From Chloroflexota bacterium (GTDB taxonomy: Bacteria > Chloroflexota > Limnocylindria > Limnocylindrales > CSP1-4): 22,682 nt of DNA. Below the pieces are notes generated by a model, which was not told the DNA's origin, searched no databases, and worked only from the letters and a program-made list of their open reading frames with translations. Below, piece after piece: positions 7,635-14,258 of the stretch. Made by a program: the position numbers and the translations under genes. The stretch's first letter is position 1; each line of letters opens with the position of its first letter. The DNA is taken from assembly GCA_021812735.1 (NCBI GenBank), contig JAKAMV010000047.1:1-22682 (forward strand). Reading direction: 5' to 3'.

Positions 7635-8518
7635 ATGCCGCCCCAGCGCATGTCCGCGCCCGCCGAGTCGGGCCTGCGCACGAATGGTGCGCACCGGGTA
7701 TGGGCGCGCCTCCGGCGGCACCAGCGTTTCATCTCGCGGGGCTAGGCTCGGGTCGAGCTGGCCCTGGTCACGCCGGTCCTGCTGATCCTGCTCCTCGCCG
7801 CGATCGACCTCGGGCGCGTGTTCTACGCGGAGATCGCCATCGCGAACAGCGCTCGAGCTGCTGCGATGGTGGCGGCCGCCGATCCGACAGGGTTCTCCGC
7901 CGGCACCGCCTGTGACGCAACCACGAACCCGGTCATGTGCGCCGTCGTCACGGAGGGCCAGGGGGGCCCGTCACGGTCGGGACGTCGGACGTGGCGATGT
8001 CCTGCAACCCCTCTTGTGCGCCGACTTACGGCACGCAGATCACGGTCACGGTCACCGGGCACTTCCGGGTGCTGACGCCGCTCCTCTGGGCCTTCACCGG
8101 AGGCCCCGACGTGGCGTTCGGCAAGTCGGCCACGGCAGGCGTGATCGTGACGCCACCGGCAGCAGGCATTGCGACCGCGAGCCCTTCCGCTTCTGCCAGC
8201 GCTTCTGCCAGCGCCAGCGCCGGCGCCTCGGCGAGCGCCAGCGCCAGCGTCTGCGCCCCGCCCACGGTCGGCTTCTCCTACACGCAGCAGAACAAGAACA
8301 AGCCAGTCCACCTCACCAGCACCTCGACGCCTGCGAGCGGGTCATGCGCGATCTCGTACTGGCGATGGGATTTCGGGGATGCGCAAACGAGCGCCGGGGC
8401 CATCGCGACCGCCTCCCACCAGTACGCGAGCCAAGGCACGAACTACAACGTCAGCCTCACCGTCACGACGCCGGCCGGCACGTTCTCGTATGTCGGCCTC
8501 GTGCACACGCTGCCATGA
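7635..8518 (+). pseudogene. Module B TadE1-like pseudopilin with PKD domain, disrupted
   Basis: The start is approximate (ATG 7635 or 7650). The frame runs through a basic stretch RLRRHQRFISRG to TAG at 7743-7745, then ARVELALVTPVLLILLLAAIDLG. The amber codon sits exactly where every intact paralogue has the Gln of Gly-Gln at the processing site, so a CAG-to-TAG change is the simplest reading. A second lesion, a one-base loss (or two-base gain) at the G6 run near 7960-7968, moves the rest into another frame. That frame encodes the LTPLLW stretch, an Ala/Ser linker and one PKD domain (YWRWDFGD, then YNVSLTVTTPAG). The downstream stop overlaps TadE2 (ATGA). Sequencing error is possible, but neighbouring intact operons argue for real decay. 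Confidence 0.8.
8180..8250 (+). repeat. Low-complexity Ala/Ser linker-coding tract
   Basis: Imperfect six-base repeats of the type GCCAGC/GCTTCT encode alternating Ala and Ser in the linker between the pseudopilin core and the PKD domain of module B TadE1. A related tract occurs in TadE1 of module D. Confidence 0.75.
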
Positions 8519-8957
8519 GACGCGCGAGCCGCCGATCGCCGTCCCCCAGCGTCCGAATGGGCTCGGGCCAGGCCATGGTCGAGTTCGCCCTAGCGATCCC
8601 GATCTTCGTCCTGATGCTCGTGGCCGTGTTCGACCTCGGGCGGGCGTCTACACGTACAACGGCCTGTCGGAGGCCGCTCGCGAGATCGCGCGGATCACAG
8701 CGGTGTACCCCGGGCTGGTGCTCGGCGCATCCCCGCAGACAGCCGATCGCGTGGCCGTCCAGCGCAGCCTGACGCCCGGCATGGGCGCCCCGACCTACGC
8801 GTGCGTGAAGTTGAACGGCACCGCGAGCAGCGACAACCCGTGCACCTCGGGCGACTACGTTCGGGTCACGGTCACGTCCGTCTACCAGCCGCTCAGCCTG
8901 CTCGGCTTCGGCGGCTCCATCACCCTGGCCGCCACCAGCTCGAGCCTGATCCCATGA
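8515..8957 (+). pseudogene. Module B TadE2-like pseudopilin, frameshifted
   Basis: The ATG at 8515 overlaps the previous stop (ATGA). The first part encodes a basic N-terminus and GSGQAMVEFALAIPIFVLMLVAVFDLGR, a good class III prepilin signal. At about 8638-8645 one G is missing compared with the expected GR-GVYTY codons. Translation then shifts, while the continuation (VYTYNGLSEAAREIARITAV, later YQPLSLLGFG) lies in another frame and ends at 8957. With one base restored the ORF would be about 147 residues, the length of its paralogues. The 3' end overlaps TadG by ATGA, so coupling of TadG would also be affected. Confidence 0.8.
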
Positions 8958-10114
8958 CTGCGAGGCCTGAAATGACCGGTGCAAGCCATCCCCGACGACA
9001 GGCGAGGGGCCAGATCCTGGTGCGGTTCGCGTTGGGCATCGTGGCCGTGGTCGCCATGGTGGGCCTGGTGCTCGACGGCGGCGACACCTTCAACCAGCGT
9101 CGCGACGAGCAGAACGGTGCTGATCTGGCCGCCCTCGCTGGCGCCAACGCATACCTGAACAACTACATGTCGATGCACAGCTCGTCGGCTGCCACGTCGG
9201 CCGCGACGGATGCAACCGCGGCTTCCGCCACCGCCAATGGCCTCTCCGCGTCCGGTGGGGCGATCGTCAACGTCGCGGTCTCGCTGCTCCCCCACGGCGC
9301 GAGTGTGCAGGTGGACATCACCAAGGCCCACCAGAACGCGTTCGCCCGGATCATGGGCTTCAACTCGTGGGACGTGTCAGTGACGGCGACCGCCGAGACA
9401 GGCACCGTTGACACCGCGGTGGGCGCCGCGCCATGGACCATGAACGTCGGAGCGTTCAATCCCGATGGCACGCCCAAGTACACGACAGCCACGGCGTTCG
9501 GCGACCAGAACGGCGACTACCCGGTGGACGCCACAGACATCGCCTGGACTGACTTCAACGGCAACAACAACGTCAACACCCGCGAAGTCGCGGACATCAT
9601 CAGCGGCAGCGTCGTGATCACCGCCACCTTCGACATCGGCCAGTACCTCGGCCAGCACAACCAGGGCAACCACACCGCACTGTTCGGCGACGTCAACGCA
9701 TACCTCGCCGGCAAGGACGTCCCCGTCCCGATCGTCGGCCCCGGGAATCCGGACTGCACCTCGCCCTCTGGCTACCAGAACGGCTGCTTCTACGGCTGGG
9801 CGATGTTCCACGTGGTCAGCGCGCAGGGCGGCAGCAGCAAGACGATCACGGGCTACTTCATCGGCGATTTCAAGCGCCAGCCGATGACCGTGGGCGAGTG
9901 CACACCGCAGGAGCAGGCCGCTGGCCAGTGCACCGGCGCCATCGAGCAGAGTCCGTTCGGCGCGTACGAAGTCCGCCTGACCAACTGGCGAACGCGCCAT
10001 CACCGCCGGGGGAACGGGGCGCCTTGGGGCGCCCCGTTCCGGTTCCGGGAAAGCGCGGGCACCGGCGACCGAAAGTACCCCCCGCCAATGGCCGATCGGA
10101 TGGGCTGCCCGTAA
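8954..10114 (+). CDS. Module B TadG-like protein with lost stop codon (C-terminal run-on)
   Basis: The ATG at 8954 overlaps the TadE2 stop (ATGA); a second ATG at 8972 is also possible. The N-terminus RGQILVRFALGIVAVVAMVG and GGDTFNQRRDEQNGADLAAL is TadE/G-like, with an unusual Arg in the membrane-proximal LVRFAL. The body continues to FGAYEVRLTN near 9985, which aligns with the natural C-termini of its paralogues (AVQLVK, GVQLIK). There a TGG codon at 9986-9988 stands where a stop is expected. The frame then runs about 42 codons through the terminator hairpin and the promoter-like box of module C to TAA at 10112. The intact length would be about 344 residues instead of 386. A base substitution or a small indel could explain it. 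Confidence 0.75.
   Translation: MTARPEMTGASHPRRQARGQILVRFALGIVAVVAMVGLVLDGGDTFNQRRDEQNGADLAALAGANAYLNNYMSMHSSSAATSAATDATAASATANGLSASGGAIVNVAVSLLPHGASVQVDITKAHQNAFARIMGFNSWDVSVTATAETGTVDTAVGAAPWTMNVGAFNPDGTPKYTTATAFGDQNGDYPVDATDIAWTDFNGNNNVNTREVADIISGSVVITATFDIGQYLGQHNQGNHTALFGDVNAYLAGKDVPVPIVGPGNPDCTSPSGYQNGCFYGWAMFHVVSAQGGSSKTITGYFIGDFKRQPMTVGECTPQEQAAGQCTGAIEQSPFGAYEVRLTNWRTRHHRRGNGAPWGAPFRFRESAGTGDRKYPPPMADRMGCP
10011..10040 (+). terminator. GC-rich hairpin after module B
   Basis: GGAACGGGGCGCC (10011-10023) and GGCGCCCCGTTCC (10028-10040) form a perfect 13-bp stem with a TTGG loop. There is no T-tract, so termination may be weak, Rho-assisted or just transcript stabilisation. It is matched by the hairpin after module C. 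Confidence 0.6.
10071..10098 (+). promoter_or_regulatory. Sigma-28-like promoter of module C
   Basis: GAAA (10071-10074), a 16-base spacer and GCCGATCG (10091-10098) match the sigma-28 family layout TAAA-N15-GCCGATAA. The segment from GAAAGTACCCCC to GGATGGGCTGCCCGTAAG is nearly identical to the one ahead of module D, with one extra spacer base. The leader to the ATG at 10179 would be about 75 bases. Confidence 0.55.
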
Positions 10115-10129
10115 GTGGCCCCGTAAGGT
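10111..10129 (+). promoter_or_regulatory. 19-nt paired GYAAR leader element, module C
   Basis: GTAAGTGGCCCCGTAAGGT contains two GTAAG half-sites 12 bases apart. It begins 13 bases after the -10-like box, so it would lie near the 5' end of the transcript or bind a regulator just downstream of the start point. TGACTTG follows in both C and D. Confidence 0.5.
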
Positions 10130-10178
10130 TGACTTGCGACTGTCGAGCACGACGAGCGTCCCCCGTTGGAGACAGCGC

Positions 10179-11144
10179 ATGCGAGCACAGCTGCCGCGTC
10201 TGCAGCACAGGCGGCACCGGACACGCGGCCAGTCCATGGTCGAGTTCGTGCTGGTGCTGCCCGTGATGCTCTTGCTGCTCGGTGCCACCATCGACCTCGG
10301 GCGGCTGTTCTACAGCTACGTGGCGGTCGAGAACGCCGCCAAGGAGGGCGCCCTCGCGGGCGCGCGCCAGCCGCTGTGCGACGCCCCGGGGGTCCCGCTC
10401 TGCGCCAACCCGAACAACGTCGTCTGGCACGTGACCAACGAGGCGCCGAATCTGGTCGACGGATCGGGCAACAGCCTCATGTCCACGACCGTCGCCTGCC
10501 GCATGCCCGATGGGACCCTCGTCCAGTCGATCACCGACTGCCTGGACGGCTACACGTACCAGGTGACGGTGTCGATGCCCTTCACGCTGATCACGCCGCT
10601 GCTGTCAAGCGTGGTCCCGTCGAACTTCACGTTGACCAAGGAGGCCCAGGCCACTGTCGTTACGGACGCTTTCGACCCGTCCGGCCTCGAGGTGCTCATG
10701 TGGGTGAGCGTCACCAACTCGGACAACACCGCCGAGGTCACCACGAACTGCACGCCCGCGGACGCGGTCAACAGCCCTGGCTACTACTACCAGCCGTGCC
10801 AGGACAGCTCCAACGTCGACCACTACCTGCAGTTCGACTCGGGCCAGACGGTCAGTTACAAGGTCCGCGTCCGTAACACCGGCAACATCATGCTGAGCAG
10901 CATCACCTACGCCTTCTCAGAGAACTCGGTGGCCTTCTCGACGCCGTCGGCGTGCAGCAGTGCGCTGCCTGTGAACCTGGCCGCCAACTCGGCGCCGGTG
11001 TACTGCTCGTTCACGCGGACGGCCGAGGCGGGCGCGTCCGGCGGCACCGACGACATCGTCTCGATCCAAACCAGCGCCAAGGCGGCCGGGCTGCCCGCGG
11101 GCGTCAACGCGACGATCACCGACGTGAAGGTGGTCAAACCGTGA
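10179..11144 (+). CDS. Module C TadE1-like pseudopilin with Ig/DUF11-like domain
   Basis: The ATG at 10179 has a GGAGA site six bases upstream and gives 321 residues; a TTG at 10134 would add 15 residues and lacks support. The N-terminus RHRTRGQSMVEFVLVLPVML has the class III cleavage site (Gly17, Glu at +5) and one membrane helix, then a TadE core ending near FTLITPLLSS. From about residue 165 to the end, the protein carries a beta-rich domain (LEVLMWVSVTNSDNTAEV; VSYKVRVRNTGNIMLSSITY; YCSFTRTAEAGASGG). The pattern resembles DUF11/DUF7507-like Ig folds found in surface proteins. A ligand-binding or adhesive role is inferred. The last bases overlap TadE2 (GTGA). Confidence 0.86.
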   Translation: MRAQLPRLQHRRHRTRGQSMVEFVLVLPVMLLLLGATIDLGRLFYSYVAVENAAKEGALAGARQPLCDAPGVPLCANPNNVVWHVTNEAPNLVDGSGNSLMSTTVACRMPDGTLVQSITDCLDGYTYQVTVSMPFTLITPLLSSVVPSNFTLTKEAQATVVTDAFDPSGLEVLMWVSVTNSDNTAEVTTNCTPADAVNSPGYYYQPCQDSSNVDHYLQFDSGQTVSYKVRVRNTGNIMLSSITYAFSENSVAFSTPSACSSALPVNLAANSAPVYCSFTRTAEAGASGGTDDIVSIQTSAKAAGLPAGVNATITDVKVVKP

Positions 11145-11626
11145 GGCGCCTCCGGCGCGCCGGGCGCCGCGGCCGCGGTCGCGGCCAGGCGATGGTCGAG
11201 TTCGCCCTGGTGTTCCCGATCTTCGCACTTGTCGTGTTCGGGATCATCGACGTGGGCCGGTACGTGTACGTCACCAACGCCTTCAACCAGGCGGCCCGCG
11301 AGGCCGCCCGCTACGGGTCCGTCGAGCAGTGGCAGTACGGATGCCCGGCGAGCGTCACGACCCAGAACCGCCTCACATGCACCCAGCAGATCGCTCGAGA
11401 CCGGATGGCCGCCGCACCCGCCTACTTCAACGTGACGGCGACGTGCACCACGGACGGCACCACGCTGGTGTCCGCCGCGAGCTGCCGGGCTGGTTACCTG
11501 CTCAAGGTCGTGGTCCAGACTCCGTCGTCGCCGGCGGCACAGGTCTTCCGCATGTTCACCCCGCTGATCAGCAACCTCGTCGGGCCGATCACCGTGACCG
11601 GCGAGGCCCAGTACGTCGTGCAATGA
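11141..11626 (+). CDS. Module C TadE2-like pseudopilin
   Basis: The GTG at 11141 overlaps the upstream stop (GTGA), giving 161 residues. A strongly basic N-terminus (RRLRRAGRRGRGRGQ) leads to GQAMVEFALVFPIFALVVFGIIDVGRYVY, the class III prepilin signal and membrane helix, then FNQAAREAARYGS. Several Cys residues lie in the middle. The end carries MFTPLISNLVGPITVTGEAQ, closely matching LIGNLVGPITMTSTSQ of TadE2 in module D, so C and D are the most similar pair. It ends in an ATGA context. Confidence 0.87.
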   Translation: MRRLRRAGRRGRGRGQAMVEFALVFPIFALVVFGIIDVGRYVYVTNAFNQAAREAARYGSVEQWQYGCPASVTTQNRLTCTQQIARDRMAAAPAYFNVTATCTTDGTTLVSAASCRAGYLLKVVVQTPSSPAAQVFRMFTPLISNLVGPITVTGEAQYVVQ

Positions 11627-11673
11627 GCACGACCGGAGTCGCTCACCACATCCGCCGCCTAGAGGGATCACCG

Positions 11674-12732
11674 ATGGGCTCCAAGTTCGCGAAGCGCGGT
11701 GCCCGAGCTGACGGGCAGATCCTGGTCATCTTCACCGGGATGCTCGTCGTCCTCATCCTGGTGACCGGGCTGGTGGTCGACGGCGGCAGCGCATTCCTCA
11801 GCCGGCGCGACTCGCAGAACGCGTCAGACATCGGCGCGCTCGCTGGCACCAAACGCCTCGCCGACTACTACGTCCACGGCGCGGCGTTCACGGTCTCGGA
11901 CAACGCCTACACGGCGATCCTCACTCGGATGAACCAGAACGGCTGCACCGCCGCCAGCAGCTGTACCTGGACGGCCCGCTACGAGGGGCCCCGAAGCGGC
12001 GCCACTTTCGCGGACCTCGGCCCGGTCGGCCCGAACGACACCACGGTGCCCGGGGCGGTGAGCGGCCAGAAGGCCATGGGCGTCAAGGTGAATGTGGCCA
12101 AGACAGCGCCGACGTACTTCCTGGGCGTGATGGGCCAGTCCAGCTGGAACATCAACACGACGGCTACCGCCGTCTCTGGCCAGCCGTCCGGAGCGCCGGC
12201 CGGCCAGATCCTCCCGATCGCGCTGGTGCAGCCCAACAGCATGGACGAGGGCAGCATCTACGCCCTCACCAGCGGCATGAACGGGCCCGGTAACTTCGGA
12301 TGGCTGTCCTGGGACGGCTCCAACTCGGCCGGCTCGCTGGCGACATCGCTGTGCACGCCGGACAACCCGGCCTTCACCCTGCCGGCCCAGTTCCCGGGCG
12401 ACCCGGGCAAGACCAACGCGATCAACGTGCGCAACTGTCTCCAGCAGTGGGTGTCCAACCAGCAGACGGTCCTGATCCCCATCGTGCTGCCGGTCAACGA
12501 CCCCAACGCCCCGGCCGGATGCTCGACTGGCGGCAACGGCAACAACTTCCACTACTGCATCGTGGGGCTGGCGGCGTTCGTGATCACGAGTTATTCGCAG
12601 CCGGCTGTCGACCAGATCAATGGGCGGTTCGTCGGCACGATCCCCTACTCGATCGGCGACTCGGTGCCTGGCGGCCTCTCGGGTCCGCCCGCCAGCAACA
12701 GCCAGTTCTACTTCATGGGCCTGGTCCAGTAG
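11674..12732 (+). CDS. Module C TadG-like Flp pilus assembly protein
   Basis: The ATG at 11674 has GAGGGA six bases upstream and gives 352 residues. The alternative ATG at 11623 overlaps the TadE2 stop (ATGA) and would add 17 residues. The N-terminus has ADGQILVIFTGMLVVLILVT followed by GLVVDGGSAFLSRRDSQNAS, the TadE/G-like pattern. The extracytoplasmic part contains ILPIALVQPNSMDEGSIYAL, then PGNFGWLSWDG and a VLIPIVLPV strand, shared in outline with module D. The stop is TAG (12730-12732), which shows that TAG is a normal stop codon in this genome. A GC-rich hairpin follows 16 bases downstream. Confidence 0.86.
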   Translation: MGSKFAKRGARADGQILVIFTGMLVVLILVTGLVVDGGSAFLSRRDSQNASDIGALAGTKRLADYYVHGAAFTVSDNAYTAILTRMNQNGCTAASSCTWTARYEGPRSGATFADLGPVGPNDTTVPGAVSGQKAMGVKVNVAKTAPTYFLGVMGQSSWNINTTATAVSGQPSGAPAGQILPIALVQPNSMDEGSIYALTSGMNGPGNFGWLSWDGSNSAGSLATSLCTPDNPAFTLPAQFPGDPGKTNAINVRNCLQQWVSNQQTVLIPIVLPVNDPNAPAGCSTGGNGNNFHYCIVGLAAFVITSYSQPAVDQINGRFVGTIPYSIGDSVPGGLSGPPASNSQFYFMGLVQ

Positions 12733-12748
12733 CTCCGCCGCCCGGGAA

Positions 12749-12774
12749 GACGGGGCGCCTCCGGGCGCCCCGTC
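12749..12774 (+). terminator. GC-rich hairpin after module C
   Basis: GACGGGGCGCC (12749-12759) and GGCGCCCCGTC (12764-12774) form a perfect 11-bp stem with a TCCG loop; outer CCCGGG copies can extend it. No T-run follows. It is a close relative of the hairpin at 10011-10040 and holds the same place just before the next module's promoter. Confidence 0.6.
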
Positions 12775-12810
12775 CCGATTCCCGGGCGGGGCGGCGACCG
12801 GGCGCGTGGC

Positions 12811-12837
12811 GAAAGTACCCCCGGCCATGACCGATCG
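12811..12837 (+). promoter_or_regulatory. Sigma-28-like promoter of module D
   Basis: GAAA (12811-12814), a 15-base spacer and ACCGATCG (12830-12837) have the exact spacing of the sigma-28 family consensus. The surrounding bases are almost the same as at 10071-10098. Confidence 0.55.
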
Positions 12838-12849
12838 GATGGGCTGCCC

Positions 12850-12868
12850 GTAAGGGCCTGCGTAAGGT
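12850..12868 (+). promoter_or_regulatory. 19-nt paired GYAAR leader element, module D
   Basis: GTAAGGGCCTGCGTAAGGT has two GTAAG half-sites 12 bases apart, 13 bases after the -10-like box, the same geometry as module C. TGACTTG follows. Confidence 0.5.
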
Positions 12869-12919
12869 TGACTTGGGATCGTCACGCCACCGATGAGCGC
12901 ACCCTGCCCGAGGCGATCC

Positions 12920-13711
12920 ATGGGAGCAGACCCGCCGCGCCCGCGGAGCGGGAGCCAGCGAAGCCGCGGCCAGTCTCTGGTCGAGTTCTCGCTCGTCCTG
13001 CCGGTGATGCTGCTCCTGGTGCTGTTCGGGCTCGACTTCGGGCGCGTGTTCCTGGGCTGGGTACAGCTCAACAACGTGGTGCGGGACGCCGCCAACTTCG
13101 CGGCCGAGAACCCGACGGCGTGGAACACCGTGAATCCCAACACCGCGGTCCAGGCCCAGTACCTGAGCCTGGTCCAGAACGAAGCGGCCGGGATCAACTG
13201 CACGCTGCCCAGCCCGATCCCGAGCCCGGCATTCTCGGGCGGCAGCAACGCCCCACAGCCGATCGGGACGCCGGTGTTCGTGCGCATCCCGTGCAGCTTC
13301 ACCCTCATCACGCCGGTGATCGGAAGCATGTTCGGCGGCTCGCTGCCAGTGGCCGCGTCCGCCTCCTATCCCACCCGCAGCGGCATGATCCCGAACATCC
13401 CGGCGGCGAGCGTGACGCCCATGCCGTCGGCCTCGAGCTCCCCGTCGTCGAGTGCGTCGGCCTCGCCATCGGCCAGCGCGTCGGCCAGCCCCACGCCCAC
13501 GCCCATGTGCACGGTGCCGAACTTCAACATGGTGAAGGCGAACAACGCCGCCGCCACGTGGGCCCAGGCGGGCTTCACCACGCAGCTCGTGTTCAACCCG
13601 CTGGCGCCCGCCCAATGGCCCAACGGGGGCGGCAACATCATCGGCCAGTCGATCGCCTCGGGCCTCAGCGTTGCCTGCGGGTCCACCGGCATCACGATCA
13701 CTTGGAAGTGA
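12920..13711 (+). CDS. Module D TadE1-like pseudopilin with PASTA-like domain
   Basis: The ATG at 12920 gives 263 residues. The upstream ATG at 12893 would add nine residues, but its context (CGATGAGCG) aligns with CGACGAGCG in module C, which is not a start, and 12920 aligns with the module C ATG. The N-terminus RSRGQSLVEFSLVLPVMLLL has the class III site (Gly17, Glu at +5). A core follows with FTLITPVIGSMFGG, then a Ser/Ala/Pro linker (about 168-195). A C-terminal PASTA-like domain (about 196-263) starts CTVPNFNMVKANNAAATWAQ and ends GQSIASGLSVACGSTGITIT. PASTA domains in other proteins bind peptidoglycan or beta-lactams, so cell-wall contact is a reasonable guess. It overlaps TadE2 by GTGA. 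Confidence 0.84.
   Translation: MGADPPRPRSGSQRSRGQSLVEFSLVLPVMLLLVLFGLDFGRVFLGWVQLNNVVRDAANFAAENPTAWNTVNPNTAVQAQYLSLVQNEAAGINCTLPSPIPSPAFSGGSNAPQPIGTPVFVRIPCSFTLITPVIGSMFGGSLPVAASASYPTRSGMIPNIPAASVTPMPSASSSPSSSASASPSASASASPTPTPMCTVPNFNMVKANNAAATWAQAGFTTQLVFNPLAPAQWPNGGGNIIGQSIASGLSVACGSTGITITWK
13420..13505 (+). repeat. Low-complexity Ser/Ala/Pro linker-coding tract
   Basis: A tract of TCG/GCC/AGC codons encodes the Ser/Ala/Pro linker between the TadE core and the PASTA-like domain. It resembles the linker tract in module B TadE1 at 8180-8250, which suggests that linker-domain units have been exchanged or independently extended. Confidence 0.65.
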
Positions 13712-14247
13712 GCCGGCGAAGCCGCCGCGGCGCCGAGCGCGGTCAGAGCATGGTGGAGTTCGCGCTGATCTTCCCGGTCGTCGTGCTCATCCTGGTCGCG
13801 GCATTCGATGTCGGGCGCGGCGTCTACGCGTACACGTCCATCGTCAACGCCGCCCGCACGGGCGCGCGGATCGCAGCCGTGAACCAGCTGTACCCGGACG
13901 CGACCGACACCCAGTGCGCCGAGAACATGCCGGTCGAGGACACCACCTCGGGGGGCACGCCGACCTGGTCCGCCCGCGCCTGCGCGGCCAACGCCGCCAC
14001 CTCGCTCGGCCTGAGTCCTTCGAGTGTGTCGGTGAGCTACGCCGCGCCCTCGGGCACCGCCCTGACGTGCCCTGCCGGACCGGCGCCGGCGGCACCGTCC
14101 GCCAACACGCCGTTCCACGTGGGCTGCATCGTGAGGGTGACGGTCAGCTACTCGTGGGCGCCCATCACCCCGCTGATCGGCAACCTCGTGGGGCCGATCA
14201 CCATGACCTCGACGTCGCAGATGCCCGTCGAGCGGGTCTTCCCCTAG
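13708..14247 (+). CDS. Module D TadE2-like pseudopilin
   Basis: The GTG at 13708 overlaps the TadE1 stop (GTGA), giving 179 residues. The basic start SRRSRRGAERGQ is followed by GQSMVEFALIFPVVVLILVA, then FDVGRGVYAYTSIVNAARTG. Class III features (Gly-Gln and Glu at +5) are intact. The FDVGRGVYAY segment shows what the frameshifted module B TadE2 should encode at the same place. The C-terminus has APITPLIGNLVGPITMTSTS. It ends in TAG, 11 bases before TadG. Confidence 0.87.
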   Translation: MSRRSRRGAERGQSMVEFALIFPVVVLILVAAFDVGRGVYAYTSIVNAARTGARIAAVNQLYPDATDTQCAENMPVEDTTSGGTPTWSARACAANAATSLGLSPSSVSVSYAAPSGTALTCPAGPAPAAPSANTPFHVGCIVRVTVSYSWAPITPLIGNLVGPITMTSTSQMPVERVFP

Positions 14248-14258
14248 AGGTGGCAGCC

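Noticed and set aside
7635..8518. Use of TAG as a glutamine codon (genetic code change)
   Set aside because: Several intact genes in the window end with TAG at the expected C-terminus, and the same gene also has a frameshift.
9505..9590. EF-hand or dockerin-like Asp/Asn pattern (DQNGDYPVDATD, DFNGNNNVNT) in module B TadG
   Set aside because: The spacing is only loosely EF-hand-like, and the segment sits where paralogues have the GWLxW core, so a calcium-binding claim is not supported.
10128..10133. TTGACT after the leader repeat as a -35 hexamer (also at 12867-12872)
   Set aside because: No -10-like hexamer lies 16-19 bases downstream in either copy, and ribosome-site and ATG positions leave little room.
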